Part shown: piece after piece, positions 1 through 7,815 of the stretch | How the letters are laid out: every line of letters starts with the position of its first letter | Position numbering within the stretch: the first letter of the stretch is position 1 | Source: Rhodospirillales bacterium 70-18 | GTDB taxonomy: Bacteria > Pseudomonadota > Alphaproteobacteria > Acetobacterales > Acetobacteraceae | Direction: 5' to 3' | DNA length: 40,212 nt | Assembly (NCBI GenBank): GCA_001899585.1 | Contig: MKWE01000049.1 | Span: 1-40,212 of the forward strand | Translations under genes and position numbers: made by a program | The notes under the pieces: model-generated | Told to the model about the DNA's origin: nothing | The model's input: only the letters and a program-made list of their open reading frames with translations | The model's database searches: none

Positions 1-859
1 ATCAGACTCCCACGACTCAACTTCTTTCCAGAGCGGCTCTAATATGCTGCGGTCAAGGTGCTCGACGTTTCTGGTAACACTATCACGAGTTTGTCGGGTA
101 ATTTCCTCTCGCAGGGGTCGTTGCTGCGGACTCTTGCGGCTGGGACCTATTTTCTCGACCTCAACGGCAGCTATGACAGCGCCTATACGATGACTGTCTC
201 CGCCAAGCCGGTCGCCGACAACGCCGGCGCCACGCTGGCGCAGGCGACGCCGCTCGGCTCGCTGGGTGCCGCGCCGTATCATGATTTCAACGGTGACGGC
301 GTCAGCGACCTGACATGGTTGAACACCTCCGGGCTGATCTACCAGTGGCAGATGGCCGGCACCAGCATAGCCGGCGGCGGCGGGGTGACCTTCGTGGGGT
401 CGGACTGGAAGATGCTCGGCATCGCCGACTTCTCGGGGACCGGCGTGGCGGGGATGCTGTGGCAGAATACCTCCGGCCTGGTCTATGAGTGGCAGATGGA
501 TGGCGGCGCGATCGTCGGAGGTGGCGGGGTGGCGACGGTGGACAGCAGTTGGAAACTGTTGACGACCCGGGACTTCAACGGCGACGGCAACAGCGACCTG
601 CCGTGGCAGAACACCAGCGGGCTGCTCTACGAGTGGCAGATGAATGGCAATCAGATCGTCGGCAGTGGGTCTGTCGGCTCGGTGGATCCGAGCCAGTGGA
701 AGTTGCTCAGTGCCGGGGACTTCAATGGCGACGGCAAATCCGACCTGCTGCGGCAGAACACCTCCGGCCTGATCTACGAGTGGCAGATGAATGGGTCGCA
801 GATTTCCGGAAGGGGGCGGGGTCGGCACGGTCGACTCGAGTTGGAAGCTTCTTGGCTAG
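1..859 (+). pseudogene. FG-GAP/VCBS repeat surface protein, 3' part, frameshifted
   Basis: This is the C-terminal part of a calcium-loop repeat protein, probably secreted or surface-exposed. The middle frame (from GTG 58) starts with a pre-peptidase C-terminal-like strand region (LAAGTYFLDLNG) and then has four repeats of about 48 residues. Each repeat has a DxNGDGxSDL loop, NTSGLxYEWQM and a (D)SSWKLL end; loop 2 is degenerate (DFSGTGVAG). Two frame breaks are visible. Near 43-46, frame 2 upstream (HDSTSFQSGSN) would join AAVKVLDVSG if one base were restored. At 810-811 an extra A breaks repeat 4; removing it gives GGGGVGTVDSSWKLLG and a stop at 857-859, exactly the pattern of the other repeats. 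As read, the frame runs on to 912 into nonsense. It is either a decaying gene or two sequencing errors. The family assignment is firm; the exact protein is not identified. Confidence 0.7.
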
Positions 860-1027
860 GTGAGGTTTCTGCCTGGGCGCCATTGCCGTTGCGGCGACAG
901 GCCGGCGCGTGATTCGCTGGACGCGCGAGCAAATCGATGTCAGAGCCTCATTAACTTTACCGTAGACCTGCTTGGGGATTGTGATGCAGATGCGCGGACG
1001 GCTTCCGTGACCACTCCTTCCCCATCC

Positions 1028-4000
1028 ATGCCGCCGGTTCATGATGACATGCCAATCGGCCTGGTGATTGCCGACCCCAATTGCAGCAGTGTGCTTGGGC
1101 ATTACTTCGAATATGACGCCGCGGTGGGGAATGCCGCCCGGGCGGCCGGCCGGCGGGCGGTGGTGCTGGCGCGGCGGGATGTCGACCCCGAGATCGCGCG
1201 GCAGGCAGGGGCGGTGCCGACGTTCCGGCAGGACATCTGGGTGGGCGCCGGTGGGGGGGGGGCTCGGGCGCGGCTGCAGGCTAATTTCGCCTTCCTGGCG
1301 GACCTGCTGCGGGGCATCCGGCGGCTGCGCCTGGCGCCGGACGCGGTGGTGTTCGTCCACACCTTCGTGCAGACGCAGATCCTGGCGCTGGCGCTGTTGC
1401 CGCTGCTGTTCGTGTTCCGCCCGCGGGTTCGGTTCGTGTACCTGCTGCGCTACCAGCCGGATTTCTATCGCGGCCCGCTCTCCCGCCTGTCGCTGCGCCT
1501 GCTGGAGCGGCTGGCCGCCTGGCGCGGCATCCGGCTGACCAGCGACAGCGAGCGGCTGGCATCGGAGCTCGAGGAACTGACCACGCTGCCGGTGGAGGTG
1601 CAGCCGATCCCGCACACGCCGCCGCCGCGCCGCGACGCGCCGGCGGGCCGGGATGCCCGGTGCCATTTCGTCAGCCTGGGCAACGCCCGCGATGAAAAGG
1701 GGATGTTCGAGATCCTGCTGGCGATCCGCATGCTTGCCCGCGAGGGCGGCCTGGCCGATTGCCGCTTCACCTTGCAATGCAACGACGCGCAGCCCGATGT
1801 GGCCGCGGCGATCGCCGCCTTCGCCGCCGACCTGCCGGAGAACTGCACGCTGCTCTACGAGAAGCTGTCCTCGGAGCAGTATTACGACATCCTGTGGGAT
1901 TCCGACGTGGTGCTGCTGCCGTACTGGCGCAGCATCTATGCCAGCCGGACCTCGGGCGTGTTCATGGAGTCGCTGTCGGCTGGCCGGCCGGTGATTGCCA
2001 CGCGCGACACCTGGATGGCCGACGAGCTGCGCCATTACGGGGCCGGGGTGCTGTGCGACGATCGCGATCCGGCGGCGCTATGCGCGGCGATGCGCGCCGC
2101 GATCGCTGGGCGAGCCGCGCTGGCGCGGCAGGCCGAGGCCGGGCGGGCGGCGTGGCTGGCGGTGCATAACGGCGCGGCGCTGGTCGCCGACCTGTTCGCC
2201 CAAGACCGTCGGGCGCCCGCGCTGCCGGTGGAACGGGCGGCGGTGGTGTATCCGTTTGCGGATCTGGCGGAGGGGCATTCCGGGGCCAGCCGCCGCTGCT
2301 CGCTGCTGCTGGACTATCTCGCCCCCTCCTGCAAGGCCGTGCATGCATCACAAGGCGGGAGCCATCCGGTCGAGCGGCGCGGCAACATCACCATCGAGGG
2401 GCTTGGGCAGCCGAGCCGGGCGTCCCGGCTGTTGCGCGGGGTGCTGCATGTGGTCTGGAAGGCGACCCCGCAGTCGTGGCGGCGGCATGAATGGCTGGTC
2501 TGGGAGTATCTGCGGCTGCGCCTGGACGGGCCGATGCGGCGGCGGCTGCGCCGGGTGATCGCGCGGTCGGACGTGGTATTCCTGGAATATCCGTTCTGGG
2601 CGCCAGTGGTGGCGCCGCTGGCGCATCGGCTGGGACGCAAGGTGATCCTGAGCACCTACGACGTGCTGGCGGAGCAGGTCACCGGGGCGGGGCTGCTGCG
2701 GCGCCTCGCCTGGGGAATGGAGGTCCGCGCGCTGCGACGGGCGGACCACGTGGTGACGGTTTCGCCCGTTGACCAGGCACTGCTGGCGGCGCATGGCATC
2801 GCCGCCGTGCTCTCGCCCAACCCGACGGATGCGCGCCTGTTCGGGTTGGACGCCTTGCCGCAGCCGCGGGCGGTGGTCACCGAACTGTATGATGTGACCC
2901 TGCCCGGCGATGACTTCGTGCTGTTCGTCGGCAGCCGGCACGAGCCCAACCTGATTGCCGTCGAGCGGCTGCGTGACCTGGCGGCGGAGCTTGCGCGGCT
3001 GCCCGGCCAGCGCCGGATCGGCGTCGTGGTGGCCGGGCGTTGCGCGGAGCCGGCATGCGAGGGCAATTTCCTGGCCCTGGGGCGGGTTGATGATGAGTTG
3101 CTGCTGGCCCTCTACGGCGCGGCCCGCGTGGTTGTGATTCCACTGCCGTTTGGCACCGGGTCCTCGCTGAAGACCGTGGAGGCCATGGCCGCCGGCGTGA
3201 CGGTGCTGGGAACCGCCGTCGCGTTTCGTGGCCTGGCCATAACCGATGGCATCGATGCGATCGTCGAGGACGCACCGGACCGTTTCGCGGCGCGGCTGGC
3301 CGGATTGCTGGCCGACGCCGACCGGGCGCGGAAAATTGCGGTGGCCGGGCGGGAGTTCGCGACCGCCTATGACTACCGCCACTGCTATGCCCCCTATCGG
3401 GAACTGGCGAAGCTGGCGCCGGTGGCGGCGGTGCCATCCGAGGCAGCGTTGGAGCCCGTGCTGATCGGCCTCGCGCACCGGGCGATGCGGCGCGGGCAGG
3501 CCGATCTGGCCAACAGCCTGCTCGCCGGCATTGCCGACCGCGACGTTGCGGCCTCGATCCTGGCGTTGCCGGTTCCGATCGCCGGCATGTCCGCCGCCCC
3601 GGCGATGCCCGGCAAGGACGTGCTGTGGCAGTCTTTCCACGCGCGCGAATACGGCCGCGTCATTCAGGTGGCCGAGGCGCTGCTGGCCGATCGGCGGCGG
3701 GATGGTGAGCTGCATTTCATGCTGGCGCAGAGCCTGCACAATTCCGGCGGCGATACGGCCCGCGTGCATGCCGAATATGTGGCGGCCGCCCGGGATGGGT
3801 TTGACCTGTTCTGGGTTCGCGTGGGCCTGGCGCGCCTGGAGACGGAGCTTGGCCACCAGAGGCGGGCGGCGTGGCACAATCTCCGGGCCTTTGCGGTACG
3901 GCCGTGGGGGCGGGCCGGACGCGATGTGCTGGGTGCCGCGCTACGGTCGGTGCTGCGGGCCGTGCGGGCCGATATCCGGGCCGTATTCCTGGCAGCCGGG

Positions 4001-4888
4001 CGGGCTGCGGTTGCGCGGACGGCAGTTGCGCCGATCGGGCGAGCCGCGCCGGACGCGGCCCGGGTAGAGGTGCCGCCACCTGCCCGCGCGGTGCCGATCG
4101 CGCCCACGCCGCGTTTGTGGGGCATGTTCCACGCTGGCCAGTTCGTCGATGTCGTTTCCCTCGCCCCGGATGGCCCATTGACCGGGGAGTTCCATTTTCT
4201 GCTGGCGCAAAGCCTGCACAATGGCGGGCTGGATCGGCAGGCGGCGTTGCGGCACTACGCCGCCGCGATGGCTGCCGGCTATGACCGCTACTGGACGCTG
4301 GCGGGGCGGGCGCGGCTGCGTCGCGAACTCGGGCAGCGCTGGCCGGCGGCGCGCGATTATCTGTTGGCGGCGCTGGCGCGGCCATGGTCGCGCGAGGCGC
4401 CGTGCCTGTTGCGGCAGGCGGGTTCCGTGCTGTTCCAGCGGCGTTGGCCGGTGCCGCCGTCGGCGGAGTGGCTGGCCGCGCGCGAACGGCTCTGGGCGAT
4501 GTTCAACGCCGGCGACATGCGCGGGGTCGTCGCGCTGGCGCAGACCCTGCCGCCGGATGCATGCCCGAATGGCGAGTTGGACTTCGTGCTGGCGCAAAGC
4601 CTGCATAATGCGGCGATCGACCTGCCGGGCGCGTTGCGGCATTACGACCGGGCATTGGCACGTGGCTGCACGCGGCGCTGGGCGTGGGCGGAGCGGGCGC
4701 GACTGCGGCGCGACCTCGGGCAGCGCTGGCCGGCCGCGCGGGATTTCGTGCTGGCGACGCTGGCGCGGCCATGGTCGCGCGAGGCGCCGCGCCTGTTGCG
4801 GCAGGCAGCCTCCGTGTTGCTCCGGCCGATCTGGCTCCTCCTGCGGAATCGCTCGCCGGCCGTGACGGACCGATCACTGGGTCCCTGA
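1028..4888 (+). CDS. Tandem double GT4 glycosyltransferase with three C-terminal TPR-like repeats
   Basis: A cytoplasmic, probably membrane-associated protein of 1286 residues that should transfer sugars onto a cell-surface glycan. Residues 8 to about 400 form one GT-B glycosyltransferase, ending with an ESLSAGRPVIATRD donor-site segment. Residues about 440-830 form a second one with FVGSRHEPN near 632 and GTGSSLKTVEAMAAG near 708, as in family GT4. The remainder carries three related units beginning LWQSFH (DNA 3623), LWGMFH (4115) and LWAMFN (4490). Each has a LAQSLHN motif, and units 2-3 share RARLRR-LGQRWPAARD and ARPWSREAP. These look like TPR-type helical repeats. ATG 1028 was chosen because 860-1027 has no coding character; GTG 1007 and ATG 1049 are alternatives and none has a strong ribosome site. 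It follows the broken repeat protein and converges with the kinase operon. The acceptor and the sugar cannot be told. Confidence 0.85.
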   Translation: MPPVHDDMPIGLVIADPNCSSVLGHYFEYDAAVGNAARAAGRRAVVLARRDVDPEIARQAGAVPTFRQDIWVGAGGGGARARLQANFAFLADLLRGIRRLRLAPDAVVFVHTFVQTQILALALLPLLFVFRPRVRFVYLLRYQPDFYRGPLSRLSLRLLERLAAWRGIRLTSDSERLASELEELTTLPVEVQPIPHTPPPRRDAPAGRDARCHFVSLGNARDEKGMFEILLAIRMLAREGGLADCRFTLQCNDAQPDVAAAIAAFAADLPENCTLLYEKLSSEQYYDILWDSDVVLLPYWRSIYASRTSGVFMESLSAGRPVIATRDTWMADELRHYGAGVLCDDRDPAALCAAMRAAIAGRAALARQAEAGRAAWLAVHNGAALVADLFAQDRRAPALPVERAAVVYPFADLAEGHSGASRRCSLLLDYLAPSCKAVHASQGGSHPVERRGNITIEGLGQPSRASRLLRGVLHVVWKATPQSWRRHEWLVWEYLRLRLDGPMRRRLRRVIARSDVVFLEYPFWAPVVAPLAHRLGRKVILSTYDVLAEQVTGAGLLRRLAWGMEVRALRRADHVVTVSPVDQALLAAHGIAAVLSPNPTDARLFGLDALPQPRAVVTELYDVTLPGDDFVLFVGSRHEPNLIAVERLRDLAAELARLPGQRRIGVVVAGRCAEPACEGNFLALGRVDDELLLALYGAARVVVIPLPFGTGSSLKTVEAMAAGVTVLGTAVAFRGLAITDGIDAIVEDAPDRFAARLAGLLADADRARKIAVAGREFATAYDYRHCYAPYRELAKLAPVAAVPSEAALEPVLIGLAHRAMRRGQADLANSLLAGIADRDVAASILALPVPIAGMSAAPAMPGKDVLWQSFHAREYGRVIQVAEALLADRRRDGELHFMLAQSLHNSGGDTARVHAEYVAAARDGFDLFWVRVGLARLETELGHQRRAAWHNLRAFAVRPWGRAGRDVLGAALRSVLRAVRADIRAVFLAAGRAAVARTAVAPIGRAAPDAARVEVPPPARAVPIAPTPRLWGMFHAGQFVDVVSLAPDGPLTGEFHFLLAQSLHNGGLDRQAALRHYAAAMAAGYDRYWTLAGRARLRRELGQRWPAARDYLLAALARPWSREAPCLLRQAGSVLFQRRWPVPPSAEWLAARERLWAMFNAGDMRGVVALAQTLPPDACPNGELDFVLAQSLHNAAIDLPGALRHYDRALARGCTRRWAWAERARLRRDLGQRWPAARDFVLATLARPWSREAPRLLRQAASVLLRPIWLLLRNRSPAVTDRSLGP
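4309..4813 (+). repeat. Internal duplicated coding repeat, units 2 and 3 of the glycosyltransferase
   Basis: DNA around 4309-4435 recurs with few changes at about 4696-4813, an offset of 387 bases (129 codons). The best-kept block encodes LGQRWPAARD and LARPWSREAP. The nucleotide similarity, not just protein similarity, suggests recent duplication or gene conversion between repeat units. Confidence 0.7.
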
Positions 4889-4927
4889 CTGTCGACCGCG
4901 GCCTGACCGCTAACTTGCGGCGTTCTG

Positions 4928-7435
4928 TCACCAGGTGCTGGCCGCCGGAGCCGCCGGCGGAGGCTGACGTCCGTCGCCCCTGCTGCCGCCACGATGCGGG
5001 GCATCCAGTACTTCCGCGATGGTGTTGAGCAGGGTCTCGGTGGTGTAGGGCTTTTGCAGGAAATGCCGCACGCCCGCCTCGGTGGCTCGGGCCATGCGGC
5101 CGTCGACGCTCAGGCCGCTGGCGGCGATGATTGGCACGTCGGCGCGCATGTGGCGCAGCACCCGGATGGTCGCCAGCCCGTCCATTACCGGCATCATCAT
5201 GTCGGTCAGCACGATGGCGACCTCATCCCTGCGGCCGGCGAAGATGGCTACCGCCTCCGCCCCGTTCGTCGCCTCCGCCACGCGGTAGCCGAAAGCTTCG
5301 AGCGTTCGGCCGGTGACGTGCCGGACGGTCGGATCGTCGTCTACCAGCAGCACCAAGGCGCCGCCGCCGCGCGGCAGGCCGCTTGCCGGCGAGAGGGGGG
5401 CTTCGGCATTCACGTCGTCCGCCGCGGGCAGGCAGAGGCGGAACCGGCTGCCCTTGCCGGGCTCGCTATAGACACGCAGGGAGCCGCCATGGCTTTTCGT
5501 GATCGCCAATGAGGTCGAGAGGCCCAGCCCGGTGCCGCTGCCTGGCGCCTTGGTGGTGAAGAAGGGATCGAATATCTGCGGCAACTGGTCGGCGGCCATG
5601 CCAATGCCGGTATCCTCGACTTCCACGACCACCGCGGCCCCGGGCTGCATATCGGGGTCGAGCCCGGTGTCCCGCGCGTCCAGCACCAGATTCCGCGCCG
5701 AGAGCGTCAACGTGCCGCCATGCGGCATCGCATCGCGCGCGTTGACCGTCAGGTTGAGTACCACCCGGTGCAACTGCGTCGGGTCGCCGGTGATCGGGTG
5801 CAGGTCGGCGGGAATGTCGGCGCGGATCTCGATGCTGCGCGGAAAGGTCTCGCGCGCGATCTTGGCGACCTCGCGCAGCACCTCGCGCAGGCTGACGTTG
5901 ATCCGCCGACCCTCTACTCCGCGCGCGAACGACAGCACCTGGCCGACCATGTCCGCGCCCCGCTGGGCGCTGCGTTCGATCATCGCCAGCAGGTCGAGGC
6001 GCTGCGTGTCGCGCTCGTCCATCTTGAGCACCTCGATCGACAGCAGGATCGGGGTAAGCACATTGTTGAGATCATGGGCGATCCCGCCGGCCAGCGTGCC
6101 GATGCTGTCCAGCCGCTGCGCGCGCAGCACCTGCGCCTCGATCCGCTTGCGCTCGGTGATGTCTTCGGCCAGGCCGACCATGCGATAGGATGCGCCTGCC
6201 GCGTCGCGCACCGGAAAGCCGCGGTCATGGATCCAGCGCACCGAGCCATCGGGCCGGACGATCCGGTAGGTCTCGTCGTATTCCTCGCCGGCCGATTGTC
6301 TGGCGACGCGCGCCTGGACGCGGCGGCGATCCTCGGGGTCGATCGCCTCAAGCCAGTCTTCCGGGCGCTGGCGGAGGCTGTCGCAACTGCGGCCCCAAAT
6401 CGTCTCGTAGGCCGGGCTGACATAGAGCACTTGCCGGCTCGCCGGATCGATGATCCAGAACACCTCGCGGATGTTCTCGGCAAGCTGGCGGAATCGCTCC
6501 TCGCTTTCGCGCAGAGACAGCTCGACCTGGACCTGCTCGGTGATATCGACGTACATCACGACGGCGCCGGCGGTCTTGTCCTTGTGCAGCGGCGTCACCA
6601 TCAGCCGGTACCAGTGCTGCTCCGTGCCCGAGTGGCAGGCGAACCGGAGCGTGAAGCGCGCCAGCAGCCCGGCCAGCACTGCACGAAGGCCGTCCGCGAT
6701 CGGGCGCATGCTGCCGATAGCCGCGTCGGTGGCCCGTTCGCAGAAGGCCGGGTAATCGTCACCGACGCCGAAATACTGCCCATGCGGCAGGTTGGGTGTC
6801 GGCGCTGTCCGCCAGGCGTCGTTCACCGTGACGATGCGGCCCGTCCCATCGGTCAGCGCCACCTGGGCCGGCAGGGCGTGCAGGATCGACACCTGCATCT
6901 CCGCCAGCCGATGGCGCCCGGCGATTTCGCTGCGCAGCGCCTGGTTGGCTTCCTCAAGCCTCGCCGTGCGGTCCTCCAGCTTGCGGATCAGGGCCTGGCT
7001 GTAGTGCTGCAACTGCTCCTGCGCCGCCCCGGGCGCAGTGTCGGGGCGCGCCGGGGGCGTTCCGCGGCCCAGCACCTCCTGCACACGGGCCAGCAGGTCC
7101 TGGGGCTCGACCGGCTTGACGAGGAAGGCGTCGGCGCCCAGGTGCCGGGCCAGCCGCTCGTCCTCGGGGTCGGTATAGGTCGCCGTGTAGACGATGAACG
7201 GCGCCCGGCTCAGCGCCGCCTCCGCCTTCCAGGCGCGCAGCAGGCTGTAGCCGTCCATCACCGGCATCAGCAGGTCGGACACCACCAGGTCGGGCGGCGC
7301 GGCGCGGGCCATGGCGAGCGCCTCCGCCCCGTTGCGCGCGGCCGCCACCGTGAAGCCGCTGCCGGTCAGCAGCGCGGTCAGGTAATAGAGGTTGTCTTCG
7401 TTGTCGTCGACGATCAGGACCTTCAGCGACGTCAT
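4928..7435 (-). CDS. Hybrid histidine kinase, REC-PAS-PAS-HisKA-HATPase-REC
   Basis: An 835-residue signalling kinase with receiver domains at both ends. The N-terminal receiver (1-125) has the acidic pair D10/D11, phospho-acceptor D54 and the conserved K in FLVKP. A PAS domain lies at about 195-300 and a PAS-PAC at about 310-435. The HisKA domain carries H454 in GGIAHDLNN, the variant typical of kinases related to blue-light and PAS hybrid kinases. The ATPase domain has an N box (NLTVNARDAM) and G1 (EDTGIGM). The C-terminal receiver has D745 in TDMMMPVMDG. No membrane segment is evident, so it is probably cytoplasmic. Its ATG overlaps the TGA of the receiver gene upstream by four bases (ATGA), so the two are translationally coupled. 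The signal is unknown. Confidence 0.92.
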   Translation of the reverse strand: MTSLKVLIVDDNEDNLYYLTALLTGSGFTVAAARNGAEALAMARAAPPDLVVSDLLMPVMDGYSLLRAWKAEAALSRAPFIVYTATYTDPEDERLARHLGADAFLVKPVEPQDLLARVQEVLGRGTPPARPDTAPGAAQEQLQHYSQALIRKLEDRTARLEEANQALRSEIAGRHRLAEMQVSILHALPAQVALTDGTGRIVTVNDAWRTAPTPNLPHGQYFGVGDDYPAFCERATDAAIGSMRPIADGLRAVLAGLLARFTLRFACHSGTEQHWYRLMVTPLHKDKTAGAVVMYVDITEQVQVELSLRESEERFRQLAENIREVFWIIDPASRQVLYVSPAYETIWGRSCDSLRQRPEDWLEAIDPEDRRRVQARVARQSAGEEYDETYRIVRPDGSVRWIHDRGFPVRDAAGASYRMVGLAEDITERKRIEAQVLRAQRLDSIGTLAGGIAHDLNNVLTPILLSIEVLKMDERDTQRLDLLAMIERSAQRGADMVGQVLSFARGVEGRRINVSLREVLREVAKIARETFPRSIEIRADIPADLHPITGDPTQLHRVVLNLTVNARDAMPHGGTLTLSARNLVLDARDTGLDPDMQPGAAVVVEVEDTGIGMAADQLPQIFDPFFTTKAPGSGTGLGLSTSLAITKSHGGSLRVYSEPGKGSRFRLCLPAADDVNAEAPLSPASGLPRGGGALVLLVDDDPTVRHVTGRTLEAFGYRVAEATNGAEAVAIFAGRRDEVAIVLTDMMMPVMDGLATIRVLRHMRADVPIIAASGLSVDGRMARATEAGVRHFLQKPYTTETLLNTIAEVLDAPHRGGSRGDGRQPPPAAPAASTW

Positions 7436-7815
7436 CCTTCCGGCGGGGCGGTGAGCATGAACCGCTCGATCTCGGCCACGAAGGTCTCGGGGTCGATCGG
7501 CTTCTCCAGGTAGCCGTTGCAGCCGGCGTCGATCACCTTCTCACGGTCCCCAGGCATGGCGTAGGAGGTCACCGCCACGATCGGCACATCGCAGAGATCG
7601 GCGTTCGATCGCAATGTCCTGGCGACCGCGTGGCCGTCCATGCCGGGAAGTTGGATATCCAGCAGGATCATCGCCGGCCGCAGCGCCGCCGCCGCCGCGA
7701 TGCCGGCGGGCCCGTTCTCCGCGGCGGCCACCACATAGCCGTGGCGTTCCAGCAGGAAGGTCGCCAGATAGCGGTTCTGCTCGTTGTCCTCGATCAGCAG
7801 GATGGTGCGCCGCAT
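7432..7815 (-). CDS. Single-domain response regulator (DivK/CheY-like receiver)
   Basis: A stand-alone receiver of 127 residues with no output domain. It has the E9-D10 acidic pair, phospho-acceptor D53 in LLDIQLPGMDG, a conserved T/S position (AVTSYAM) and K in YLEKPID. Such proteins shuttle phosphate or act allosterically on partner proteins. It lies between two kinase genes: its start overlaps the upstream kinase stop by one base (TGATG) and its stop overlaps the next start by four. This makes it the probable phosphate intermediate between the two. It resembles the DivK group, but the cell-cycle role of DivK should not be assumed. Confidence 0.93.
   Translation of the reverse strand: MRRTILLIEDNEQNRYLATFLLERHGYVVAAAENGPAGIAAAAALRPAMILLDIQLPGMDGHAVARTLRSNADLCDVPIVAVTSYAMPGDREKVIDAGCNGYLEKPIDPETFVAEIERFMLTAPPEG

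Noticed and set aside
860-1027. In-frame extension upstream of the double glycosyltransferase
   Set aside because: The extra 56 codons encode Arg/Cys-rich sequence without similarity to the family, and the DNA looks intergenic; it overlaps the end of the repaired repeat gene.
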